64,000 bases of DNA, taken from assembly GCF_031198435.1 (NCBI RefSeq), contig NZ_CP133548.1, positions 3,568,001-3,632,000 of the forward strand. The letters run 5' to 3'. Position numbers and translations under genes: made by a program. Source of the stretch: Pleionea litopenaei (GTDB lineage: Bacteria > Pseudomonadota > Gammaproteobacteria > Enterobacterales > Kangiellaceae). The notes beneath the pieces were generated by a model. The model did not search any database and was not told the origin of the DNA. It was given only the letters and a program-made list of their open reading frames with translations. This document shows, one piece after another, positions 27,726 to 35,747 of this stretch; the first letter of the stretch is position 1, and every line of letters begins with the position of its first letter.

Positions 27726-30188
27726 ATGAATTCTAAAGCAAATCAGGCTCTATCAGAGTCATTTTATGCAGATCGCCATATCGCAGGTATCGGTCAGTTG
27801 CAGCTAGTCCCGATGGTACTCGAGCAGCACCTTGATTTAATTTATGAGTGGGTAAATCAACCACATGCTTCGTTTTGGGGACTGATGGGTGCGAGTAGAG
27901 ATATGGTCAGAAAAGAATATGAGAATCTACAGGCACAACCAGGGCATCGAGTTTATATTGGAGTTTACAATGGAACACCGATGTTTTTGTTAGAAGTCTA
28001 TGAAGCTGAGTTTTCGCCGCTTGTAAATAAAGTAATCTTGCAGCCTCGAGACTATGGTATTCATTTGCTTGTTGCACAAGCAAATCAACCCATTCATCAC
28101 TTTACTTTTGGTGTGATGGTTTTTTGTATGGATTTTGTGTTTAACCAATTTAAGGCTGGGCGCATTGTTGTCGAGCCAGATAGTAATAATGAAAAAATAC
28201 ACCGGCTTAATCGTGTCGTTGGTTTTCGTCACCAAGGTAAAGTGAAACTTGGTGATAAATTGGCTTACTGGGCGACGTGTACTCAACAGCAGTTTAAGTT
28301 AGCGGTAAACGCTTATATTGATTTGAATTTAGATTCGAAAGGTACAAGTCAGTTCTCACCGTTTGATTCTGACCTATGGAATACCGTGAATTTGAAGTTG
28401 GTCAAGAAGATGATTGCTGAGTGGAGTCATGAGCGGATTTTGGAACCAAAAAAGATAAACAGTCTTCAATCGCTCGATCGCTACCGACTTGTCAATCAAG
28501 ACGCATCAGTGGTCTATGAGTTTAATGCTCAAGTACTGTCTTTGAACCATTGGTCAATTGATGAATTAACGATGGAGCGGAAATCTGACAATAAAGCTAT
28601 ACGCTTCGATGCCGTAGAATTTGTTTGCGAGTTTAATTCTGAGCTTAAAATTCCAAAGGATAAGCTGGTGACTTATTTAGAAGAAGTCACCAGCACCTTA
28701 TACAGTGCAGCATATAAACGATGCTCTTCTAGATTGCCGATAAATGAGTTGATAATCGCTGATCTTGAAAACATAGAAGCCGCCATGACCGAAGGGCATC
28801 CTTGCTTTGTCGCGAACAATGGCCGAATAGGCTTTAACGCAGAAGATTTTAATCGCTATGCGCCAGAAGCTGCCTTTCCAATGCATTTAGAGTGGCTAGC
28901 CATTACCAGAGAGAAAGCGGTTTTTAGTTGCGTGCCGGACTTGAATTATGAGGCTTTAATCACTCAAGAGCTTGATCCAAGCTTAATCGATACATTCAAA
29001 GATAAGCTGCGAGAGTGTGGTAAAACATGGAGCGACTATTACTGTATTCCAGTACATCCTTGGCAATGGAAAAACAAAATATCGACGCTGTTTAGTCGAG
29101 AATTAAGTTGCAAAGATATTATTTATTTAGGTCGTGGAAGTGATCTTTATCAAGCGCAACAGTCTATACGTACACTACTTAATTTATCACGCTCTAAACA
29201 ACGTTACGTTAAAGTCGCTTTGTCGATTCTTAATATGGGATTTGTGCGAGGTCTCTCGGCTGAGTACATGGCAGTCACCCCGGCAATCAATACTTGGGTG
29301 GCCGAGTTGATTGAGCATGATAATGAAATCAATCGGTTAAACTTCAGCATTTTAAAAGAAGAAGCCGCGATTGGTTATTTTAATGATTATTACTCTCCAG
29401 AGAAAGTTGGTAATACTGCTTATAACAAAATGCTGTCAGCGTTATGGCGAGAGAGTCCGAAAGTTGGAATGAAATCTGAGCAACGGTTAATGACTATGGC
29501 ATCGCTGTTGCACATTGAAGATGATGGAGACTCCTTTTTAAAAGCCTTAATTAATTACTCTGGCTTAACTGCAGAACAATGGTTAACGCAATATTTGAAT
29601 TGCTACTTTACTCCATTACTACATTGTTTGTATGCCCATCAATTAGTGTTTATGCCACATGGCGAAAATTTAATTCTAAAAGTGGAGCGGGGTGTGCCTG
29701 TGGCTGCTTACATGAAAGATATTGGAGAAGAAGTTTGCTTATTAAACTCAGACTTAGCACTGCCCAAAGGCTTGGAGCGATTGCATGTTAAGGTGTCTGA
29801 CGACATTGCAATTTTGTCGATATTTACTGACGTCTTTGATGGATTTTTCCGTTTTATGGCGGCCATACTAGTCGAACGAAATCTAATGAGTGAGTATGAT
29901 TTTTGGCAGCTGGTTGCAGAGAATGTGAAGAACTATCAGCATCGATTCCCTCAATACTCTGAGCGCTTTAAGGCATGGGATTTATTCGCGCCAACCTTTT
30001 TACACTCCTGTCTAAATCGCTTGCAATTACGCAATAACTTTAAAATGGTTGATTTATCCGATCCAGCTGGTGCGTTACAGTTTTCGGGAACTTTGAATAA
30101 TCCGATGGCAGCATTTGCGGAACCTCAAGTCAATGCAATGAGCGATGGGAAGATAAGCAATGACGAACAAAGAGGGAAAGAAAGATGA
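27726..30188 (+). CDS. Bifunctional N-acyltransferase / NIS siderophore synthetase (BibC-like fusion)
   Basis: An 820-residue two-enzyme protein. Residues ~20-195 are a GNAT acyltransferase of the IucB/RhbD type (HASFWGLMG, GVYNGTPMFLLEVYE, GRIVVEPDSNNEKIHRLN, VGFRHQGKV); it would acylate the N-hydroxydiamine, probably with succinyl-CoA. Residues ~230-800 are an IucA/IucC synthetase with ATP-binding EGHPCFVANNGRIGF (~356-370), VHPWQWKN (443-450) and FMPHGENLIL. The same domain order is known from BibC, whose C-terminal domain cyclodimerises N-hydroxy-N-succinylcadaverine into bisucaberin. PubC-type enzymes make putrebactin. The product here is therefore predicted to be a macrocyclic or linear dihydroxamate; a higher oligomer (desferrioxamine) cannot be excluded. 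Confidence 0.9.
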   Translation: MNSKANQALSESFYADRHIAGIGQLQLVPMVLEQHLDLIYEWVNQPHASFWGLMGASRDMVRKEYENLQAQPGHRVYIGVYNGTPMFLLEVYEAEFSPLVNKVILQPRDYGIHLLVAQANQPIHHFTFGVMVFCMDFVFNQFKAGRIVVEPDSNNEKIHRLNRVVGFRHQGKVKLGDKLAYWATCTQQQFKLAVNAYIDLNLDSKGTSQFSPFDSDLWNTVNLKLVKKMIAEWSHERILEPKKINSLQSLDRYRLVNQDASVVYEFNAQVLSLNHWSIDELTMERKSDNKAIRFDAVEFVCEFNSELKIPKDKLVTYLEEVTSTLYSAAYKRCSSRLPINELIIADLENIEAAMTEGHPCFVANNGRIGFNAEDFNRYAPEAAFPMHLEWLAITREKAVFSCVPDLNYEALITQELDPSLIDTFKDKLRECGKTWSDYYCIPVHPWQWKNKISTLFSRELSCKDIIYLGRGSDLYQAQQSIRTLLNLSRSKQRYVKVALSILNMGFVRGLSAEYMAVTPAINTWVAELIEHDNEINRLNFSILKEEAAIGYFNDYYSPEKVGNTAYNKMLSALWRESPKVGMKSEQRLMTMASLLHIEDDGDSFLKALINYSGLTAEQWLTQYLNCYFTPLLHCLYAHQLVFMPHGENLILKVERGVPVAAYMKDIGEEVCLLNSDLALPKGLERLHVKVSDDIAILSIFTDVFDGFFRFMAAILVERNLMSEYDFWQLVAENVKNYQHRFPQYSERFKAWDLFAPTFLHSCLNRLQLRNNFKMVDLSDPAGALQFSGTLNNPMAAFAEPQVNAMSDGKISNDEQRGKER

Positions 30189-31324
30189 GCTTGAAAGTCA
30201 CTTCTTATCAAAAATTGAAACTTGAACACGGTGTTTCTGGTGCAGAGAAGCGCATAGCAACCTTAGATATTGCTCGCGGTCTTTCCGTCTTGATCATGAT
30301 CATGGTGCATACCCTCTGGATGTATGGTTCGGTAGAAACACAAGCGGAGTCCTTGGTCGGTACACTTCTGCATATTCTGGGAAAGGGCACGGCAGCGTTT
30401 CTTGTATTAATGGGATTCTCAATGGCAATTTCAAGAAATCAATCTCCTTGGTATTGGTTTCGCCGCGGATTGCTACTTTTTTCAATTGGATGCTTGTTAA
30501 ACACGTTAAAATTTATTGTTCCGATCGCTATTTTTAAAACGATGCCTGACTCGTTTATTGCCGCTTATGGTTGGCAGCTACCATTAAGCTTTAAACAATG
30601 GCAGTTCTTGTTTCTAACGGGCGATATTTTACAGTTTGCAGGAGTGTCGCTAATAATTATGGCGTTGATCGCACCAGTATTGAGAAACACCACTGGGATT
30701 TTATTAGCGATCGTTTTTATTACCATCACAAGTGGCGAGCTGCGCGGTTGGGAGTGGTCGCTTCCCGGCTTTAACTACTTAAGCCAGTTACTCTTCTCTG
30801 CAACCTATCAGGTTTATTTCCCAGTGTTTCCATGGATAACCTGCATATTATCTGGCTTGGTTTTTGGACGTCTCTTTTTACAATGGGACGGCCATCAAAA
30901 AAACACCTTCGACCGCATGGCGATGGTTGGAGTGCTCGGGCTGATGCTTGGTGGAAGCCTGATGTTATGGAATTTTTCTTACCATTTTAATAACTTTTTT
31001 CATATCGGGCCTGGCGGTATTCTGTACTTAATTGGTCTGAACTTTATCGGTCTAAGAATTATCTTTCAATTTGATCAGGCGATTGTTTCAAGTAGGTTAG
31101 GTCGTCTGTTAGTTTGGTGCAGTGAAAGAGTCACAAGTCTTTATGTCATTCAATGGACCTTAATTTGCTGGGGGATGGGCTTTATCGGTTTTCAAACCTT
31201 AACTCCCACTCAACTTTTGTCTCTCATTCCGGTTACCGTTTCTTTGACACTTCTGGTGCAGTGGTTAATTGATCGCCTGATACGGCTAAAGAGGAATGGT
31301 TCCTTGGTTGCTGCAAAAAGTTAA
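30185..31324 (+). CDS. DUF1624/HGSNAT-like integral membrane acyltransferase in the siderophore operon
   Basis: A 379-residue polytopic membrane protein with the heparan-alpha-glucosaminide N-acetyltransferase-like signature EKRIATLDIARGLSVLIMI followed by MVHTLWMYG (conserved His). About ten hydrophobic segments follow. The ATG overlaps the synthetase stop by 4 bp, so it belongs to the siderophore operon and is the last gene before an inverted-repeat terminator. The family transfers acyl groups across membranes. Here it might modify the siderophore, supply a precursor, or use an unrelated envelope substrate; none is shown by the sequence. Confidence 0.85.
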   Translation: MSLKVTSYQKLKLEHGVSGAEKRIATLDIARGLSVLIMIMVHTLWMYGSVETQAESLVGTLLHILGKGTAAFLVLMGFSMAISRNQSPWYWFRRGLLLFSIGCLLNTLKFIVPIAIFKTMPDSFIAAYGWQLPLSFKQWQFLFLTGDILQFAGVSLIIMALIAPVLRNTTGILLAIVFITITSGELRGWEWSLPGFNYLSQLLFSATYQVYFPVFPWITCILSGLVFGRLFLQWDGHQKNTFDRMAMVGVLGLMLGGSLMLWNFSYHFNNFFHIGPGGILYLIGLNFIGLRIIFQFDQAIVSSRLGRLLVWCSERVTSLYVIQWTLICWGMGFIGFQTLTPTQLLSLIPVTVSLTLLVQWLIDRLIRLKRNGSLVAAKS

Positions 31325-31336
31325 ATCAGCGAAGAA

Positions 31337-31387
31337 TACACATATTTCCGTCAATCCAGTGAATGTATATTCACGGAAATATGTGTA
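31337..31387. terminator. Inverted repeat between convergent genes, probable bidirectional terminator
   Basis: Perfect 15-bp arms at 31337-31351 and 31373-31387 enclose a second hairpin (31359-31364 / 31369-31374) whose last two bases overlap the outer right arm. It sits between the siderophore operon and the convergent gene ending at 31397. There is no long T-run. Confidence 0.6.
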
Positions 31388-31396
31388 CTAACGAAA

Positions 31397-31930
31397 CTAT
31401 TTGAATATTACTTTATGCTCATTGGTGGGGTAGTAGGTTGCACTGTGTCCTGGAACCCATTTCCCTTCCTTTAAGTACTCAGACTTAGTCGTCATACTGC
31501 CATCTTTATTGAGCGTTGCCGTTGCTTTTACTTCAGTGATTCCATTTTGGTTTCCGGTTACTTGTTCTCGGCTGATAACACTGCCATCTTTGACCTGAAT
31601 TTCAGCCACCGTGAAGAAGCCTCCAGTTGTAAAATAATAGCCAACCAATGTTTTTTTACTGGAATCCCAAAAAATAATGCTTTCTCCACCGTACTCGCCC
31701 TGGTTTATCGAATGCGTAATTCGTATCGCATTACCATTGAGGTGACGTTCCCACTGAGAAATATCGATGACGGGTTTTTCAGGCGTCGAGTTAGTAAATT
31801 CACCTCGATAAGTGGTATTGAGAAAAGGGCGAAAGCTTTCTAATTCTGGATGAAGAAAAGCTTTTTGGGGCTCTGCCGCAAACATAGCACTGCTAGCGAG
31901 GAGGAATAGGTAAAGTAAAATGTGCTTCAT
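31397..31930 (-). CDS. Secreted DUF1579/lipocalin-like protein (tentative)
   Basis: A 177-residue protein with an N-terminal signal peptide (MKHILLYLFLLASSAMFAAE). The ATG at 31930 is chosen over one at 31951 because AAGGAG precedes it by seven bases and gives a clean signal peptide. The mature part alternates beta strands (FLNTTYRGEF, SIIFWDSSKKTLVGYYFTTGGFF, GKWVPGHSATYYP) as in small beta-barrel families measuring or binding lipid-like ligands. I place it near DUF1579-like proteins with low confidence. It is monocistronic and convergent with the siderophore operon. Function unknown. Confidence 0.75.
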   Translation of the reverse strand: MKHILLYLFLLASSAMFAAEPQKAFLHPELESFRPFLNTTYRGEFTNSTPEKPVIDISQWERHLNGNAIRITHSINQGEYGGESIIFWDSSKKTLVGYYFTTGGFFTVAEIQVKDGSVISREQVTGNQNGITEVKATATLNKDGSMTTKSEYLKEGKWVPGHSATYYPTNEHKVIFK

Positions 31931-32172
31931 CAATGGCTCCTTATGTATCATCGTTAGTTAAGGCAACTCCATTCGGTATTCATCTTTATGATAGGCCGAT
32001 GTGTCGTCCTAGAGCAGCATGAGAATCCAGAACAACCTGTCAACCTAGAACAATGTACCAACTGATTATTGTGCCAAGTTATTATAACCTTCTTACCGAA
32101 TATATTTTGTGCTTTTAAGAGAACCTAACTAGAATTGACTAGTTAAGCCGTTTATTTGAGTTGGTGCGAGTG

Positions 32173-32550
32173 ATGATTAAACATCAAGTTACCTTCCGAG
32201 AGCAAGGATTCTTCGAACTTACCTTTATTGGCGAAGTGACCATTGACGAGGTTATTCGCGTCTATTCCAGTTGTTTTGAGCATCCGGATTTTCGTTTAGG
32301 AAGCAGTTATTTGTGCGACTATCGTCGAGGTTTTCCTAATGTTGATCTTCGCGATATGGAAACATTGGCGAGTTTCGCTCAAAAAATTACACAGTTTGCT
32401 ACGCGCAAATATCGTATTGCTGCGCTTGCACAAAATCCTTTAGAGCTTGAGTTTTTTGAGATTTGGCGACAATTTAGTGTGCGAATTGCTAATGAAGAAT
32501 TTGAGACCTTTTCTGACTATGAGCAAGCGGTTAAGTGGTTAACTCAATAG
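32173..32550 (+). CDS. STAS/SpoIIAA-like small protein
   Basis: A cytoplasmic protein of 125 residues, no signal or membrane segment. The pattern of an N-terminal beta pair (FFELTFIGEVTIDEVI), a central ...SSYLCDYRRG... strand and a final aromatic helix (FSDYEQAVKWLT) is that of the STAS/SEC14-like SpoIIAA family. Start uncertain: ATG at 32173, GTG at 32164 and TTG at 32161 are all in frame with weak ribosome binding sites. The 220 bases upstream hold no recognised element. Function unknown. Confidence 0.72.
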   Translation: MIKHQVTFREQGFFELTFIGEVTIDEVIRVYSSCFEHPDFRLGSSYLCDYRRGFPNVDLRDMETLASFAQKITQFATRKYRIAALAQNPLELEFFEIWRQFSVRIANEEFETFSDYEQAVKWLTQ

Positions 32551-32561
32551 TGAAACGTAAC

Positions 32562-33122
32562 CTAATCGATAAGATGTCCATGTTGGTAACGTTTTTTCAC
32601 TCCATATAATGATATTACCGCCCAAGCTAATTCTAACCCAAATACAGGGTAGTTCATGTCGATCCAAAGCTGAGGTAGCAACACAATGGCGGCATAAGTA
32701 TTCCAAATAGAGTACTCAATGGGCTTCATAATATTGGCATTGAATAATAAGTAGCTGGCGCAAAATGCAAAAGCGGACGACCATCCAAGAATCATAAAGC
32801 CGAGTTGAAAGTCTAGGTAAAAACCAACGAGCGTCGTCGGCCAAAATAGAAAAATGAGTCGATGAAATGCACTCATTGGAAAGGCTATTTTCTGGATCGG
32901 TGCACTTAGTATTAGTAATAAACTGATCAGTGCCCAAAAACCATTGATGACGACTGCTTGCCAAGAATGTTCAATGAGCGAGGTTACTGTAAGTATTGAA
33001 GCCGCGATCAAATTTCCTAGGTAATAGACCCATTTTTTAAGGTTTTTGGCATAGGATATATAAGCGTGGTTTAATAAGTATAAGCCGGTGCCCAGCCAAC
33101 CAACGTATTCTAGAATGTGCAT
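32562..33122 (-). CDS. CBU_0592-like integral membrane protein
   Basis: A 186-residue protein with about six or seven transmembrane segments. The N-terminal part has the CBU_0592-like pattern (YVGWLGTGLYLLNHAYISYAK ... GNLIAASILTVTSL ... VVINGFWALISLLLIL), and the second half is a weaker repeat of the same topology. It ends 11 bp from the convergent STAS-like gene and starts 8 bp downstream of the binding-protein gene on the same strand, so it may be the third gene of that transcript. Function unknown. Confidence 0.75.
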   Translation of the reverse strand: MHILEYVGWLGTGLYLLNHAYISYAKNLKKWVYYLGNLIAASILTVTSLIEHSWQAVVINGFWALISLLLILSAPIQKIAFPMSAFHRLIFLFWPTTLVGFYLDFQLGFMILGWSSAFAFCASYLLFNANIMKPIEYSIWNTYAAIVLLPQLWIDMNYPVFGLELAWAVISLYGVKKRYQHGHLID

Positions 33123-33130
33123 TTAATACC

Positions 33131-34162
33131 CTACAGTAGCTGTATATGAAGGTTGCGAATCCACAACTCGCGACCAATATGCGGGCCATTCAATATAACC
33201 ACTTTGCTTTGCTCAATCATATTTTGATACAAACGATCATTTTGACTAGGCTTTACCATTTTTTCACTCCATTCAACGATCGCGACACGCGTTCCTTGTA
33301 CTAATGTGTAATATACCTGAGTGTCTTTATTGTTAGCTGCTAGCTCCTGGGGATTTTTCTCTTCGCCTAAAATCACCGGATAACCTTCTGCTGCGACCAA
33401 CTGTGCCAAATTAATGCTGCCTTTTGAGCGAGACTCTCTCGCTTTTACCGGCTCCGAATGGCTGTCTAAAAGCTTGTCGATTTGACTGTTTAACCACTGA
33501 ACGATTTTTTGGCCTTGCTGATTCTTTGCCACGATGAAGTGTAGAGCTGAGGTTTCTTCGATACCAGGAACGGGACGAATTAGTTCAAGTCGATTTGGAA
33601 AGGATTGTTCTAATGTATGCGTAAGTACACCTTGTGTCATAGGCAAAATCTGAATGTCGTTATTAAATAGAGCAAATAGAGCTGACTGTTCATCAGTAAA
33701 AACGATGGCATTATCGAGTTTGGCGTCTAGGTTTTCTCCGTAGCTGTAGCCTTTAACTCGACCGAGTACTAGACTTTCCCACCTATTTTTAATATCTGCT
33801 TCATTGAAGTATTGTCGGTTGTAATACAGTCGACTGGTTGCATAGAACACGGGTTTCGAAAACAGCACCTTTTGTTCGCGTTCGGCGGTTTTAAAATAGG
33901 GAAAAGCTATCATGGAGCGAGCGTTTGCTACTTGTTGATAGTTGAATTGAAAGGGAAAGTATTGCCATTCAACCTCTTTTTCTGCTTGAAAGGCCAACAT
34001 TTCAACTAATAACGCGGCTTGTCCTAAAGGCTCTTTTGAGTGGTTAATGTACGGCTGCCAAGTATTGGTTAGAACGGTTAGTTTGGTTGGCAGTTCTGAA
34101 CCTAACGCAGTGACGGCATAAAGAATGATGACTAAGGAAGTGAGTTTAGAATTTTTGAACAT
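33131..34162 (-). CDS. Orphan periplasmic solute-binding protein (SBP_bac_3-like)
   Basis: A 343-residue exported protein of the family 3 extracellular solute-binding fold. The signal peptide is MFKNSKLTSLVIILYAVTA. The mature start (TKLTVLTNTWQPYINHS... LGQAALLVEMLA) and FSKPVFYATSRLYYN match the amino acid-binding pattern. No permease or ATPase is adjacent, so it is more likely a sensor or accessory protein than part of a transporter. An in-frame upstream extension to 34249 is rejected because it lies inside the preceding gene and disrupts the signal peptide. The preceding gene encodes a membrane protein of unknown family and ends 4 bp upstream. Confidence 0.8.
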   Translation of the reverse strand: MFKNSKLTSLVIILYAVTALGSELPTKLTVLTNTWQPYINHSKEPLGQAALLVEMLAFQAEKEVEWQYFPFQFNYQQVANARSMIAFPYFKTAEREQKVLFSKPVFYATSRLYYNRQYFNEADIKNRWESLVLGRVKGYSYGENLDAKLDNAIVFTDEQSALFALFNNDIQILPMTQGVLTHTLEQSFPNRLELIRPVPGIEETSALHFIVAKNQQGQKIVQWLNSQIDKLLDSHSEPVKARESRSKGSINLAQLVAAEGYPVILGEEKNPQELAANNKDTQVYYTLVQGTRVAIVEWSEKMVKPSQNDRLYQNMIEQSKVVILNGPHIGRELWIRNLHIQLL

Positions 34163-34166
34163 AGTA

Positions 34167-35414
34167 TTAAGACTGCTTGAATTTTCGGTAAATGAAAAAC
34201 AGTGCGACGGTGACCAAAACTCCAAAACTAAACATATAGTCGGTATCAATGTTTGCTATGAAGCTTAAAAAAATACTTGAACTATCGTCGTGGTAGTCGA
34301 GCGTCGGGCGTGACATCATTTCACGACTTAACTCGACTAAATAAAGAGATAATTCAAAGACGGCAAAAAAGCTTAATGCAACCAGTAATAAGTCGGTCAT
34401 TACACTGCTCTTTTCGCGTCGTCGATTATCAACTTCTTCGAGTCGACTACTGCAGACGTCGATCATTCGGTTGCTATTTTCAACAAGTTCAGAGTAGTCC
34501 CAGCCGTTTAGTATTTCGGCAATTTTTTCTCGCTTGTCGCGAGTCACGTATTTTAATGCATCATGGTATTGAATTGTTTGCATTCTCGCAGCGAGTCGAG
34601 CCTTAGACAAGGTTTTTTCTGCCGTTAACAAGTCGTCAGCAATGTAAGCTTTTTCAATGGCTTGTTTTAATTGTTGATTACAATTTTCTTGCGCCGTATA
34701 GAAGTATTGCGCCAAAATCATGCTATCGAATCGATAGTCGTACATTAGCCCTGTCGCGTTTTGTTGAACATCGACAACCACATAATTCAGCCATGTCATG
34801 GAGTGATTCAACTCACCATCACAGAGTAATTGAGCGTCAGTTGGCGAACGGGTATTGGCTAACCATTGCGTCAAAATTCGTTGCCAATTCGATGAGGTAA
34901 GGTCTGGCTTTTTAAGGCATAAACATCGAGTTATCCATTTAATCTGAAGTGTAAAGGTATTGAGCGAATCATCGCCAACCATTTGAATTAGGTTTTGATT
35001 AAGCTTTATTAATGATTTTGATATTTCTATGAAGGTTGGCCATTGCTCTTGAATGACCTGTTCACTGAGCGCTTGTGCTTTTGCTTCGAGAGTCTTAACC
35101 GTGTCATCTGGGTGCAAGGGTTGCACATGCTCGACAATTGCGACGCCATTTGGAAACACATGAAAGCGTAACCAATGCTGAGGTTGCCACACAAACATAC
35201 GTAAACTTTTTACATCACTGCTTAATTCTGAGTATTCAGTGCTTTGAAAGTGCACGGCAGCATCGACAATATCATTAATATTGTCTGAAATATCGTTGAT
35301 CAATTGGCGGTACTCTGCAGACTCAGTGTTCACGCCATAGCGAAGCTGAAACGGTAGCTGAATGGGCGTCAATGTCGCCATAAATGGAATATCTGGATTA
35401 CTTTCTTTACTCAT
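34167..35414 (-). CDS. Hypothetical protein with two C-terminal transmembrane segments
   Basis: I do not recognise this 415-residue protein. Most of it is hydrophilic and rich in Gln, Leu and charged residues, with predicted helical stretches (HPDDTVKTLEAKAQALSEQV, KAYIADDLLTAEKTLSKAR). Two transmembrane segments lie at the C-terminus (around VMTDLLLVALSFFAVFELSLY and FSFGVLVTVALFFIY), followed by a basic tail FRKFKQS-like end. There is no N-terminal signal, so the large domain should be cytoplasmic. Three genes follow in tandem: this protein, a periplasmic binding protein and a CBU_0592-like membrane protein. The arrangement suggests a membrane sensing unit, which is inference only. Confidence 0.75.
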   Translation of the reverse strand: MSKESNPDIPFMATLTPIQLPFQLRYGVNTESAEYRQLINDISDNINDIVDAAVHFQSTEYSELSSDVKSLRMFVWQPQHWLRFHVFPNGVAIVEHVQPLHPDDTVKTLEAKAQALSEQVIQEQWPTFIEISKSLIKLNQNLIQMVGDDSLNTFTLQIKWITRCLCLKKPDLTSSNWQRILTQWLANTRSPTDAQLLCDGELNHSMTWLNYVVVDVQQNATGLMYDYRFDSMILAQYFYTAQENCNQQLKQAIEKAYIADDLLTAEKTLSKARLAARMQTIQYHDALKYVTRDKREKIAEILNGWDYSELVENSNRMIDVCSSRLEEVDNRRREKSSVMTDLLLVALSFFAVFELSLYLVELSREMMSRPTLDYHDDSSSIFLSFIANIDTDYMFSFGVLVTVALFFIYRKFKQS

Positions 35415-35747
35415 AAGTGGGGTTTCTATTCTCTATCTCGAGTTTTTTCTTTCAATTATTCAGTTTGCTTAACCTATGAATCAGTACCGCTTAGAGAGCG
35501 GTTAAACATTTATAGATGTACTCGCAGTCTAGTATGTAATTATTAATCAAGGTTTAGGCAGTCTAGAGCATCACTAGAGTTTATCAAGTGCTCAAGCCAT
35601 TTTCTTAACGTTCAATTCTTACTGCTGCAGAACAGTCGCGGAATGCAAGAAGGGATCGATTCGTCGGCCGCCATGACAAGCTCAAATAAGTTGGTTATTA
35701 TTGAACCTTGAGGATAAAACGAATAACAAAAACAAATGAGGTTGAGT
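35415..35747. other. Divergent intergenic region, 330 bp
   Basis: Region between the unknown membrane protein gene (minus) and the OPT transporter (plus). AT-rich. It must contain both promoters, but I see no clear operator, repeat or small gene. Confidence 0.6.

Noticed and set aside
33131-34249. Upstream TTG start for the binding protein
   Set aside because: It would begin inside the preceding gene and spoil an otherwise clean signal peptide.
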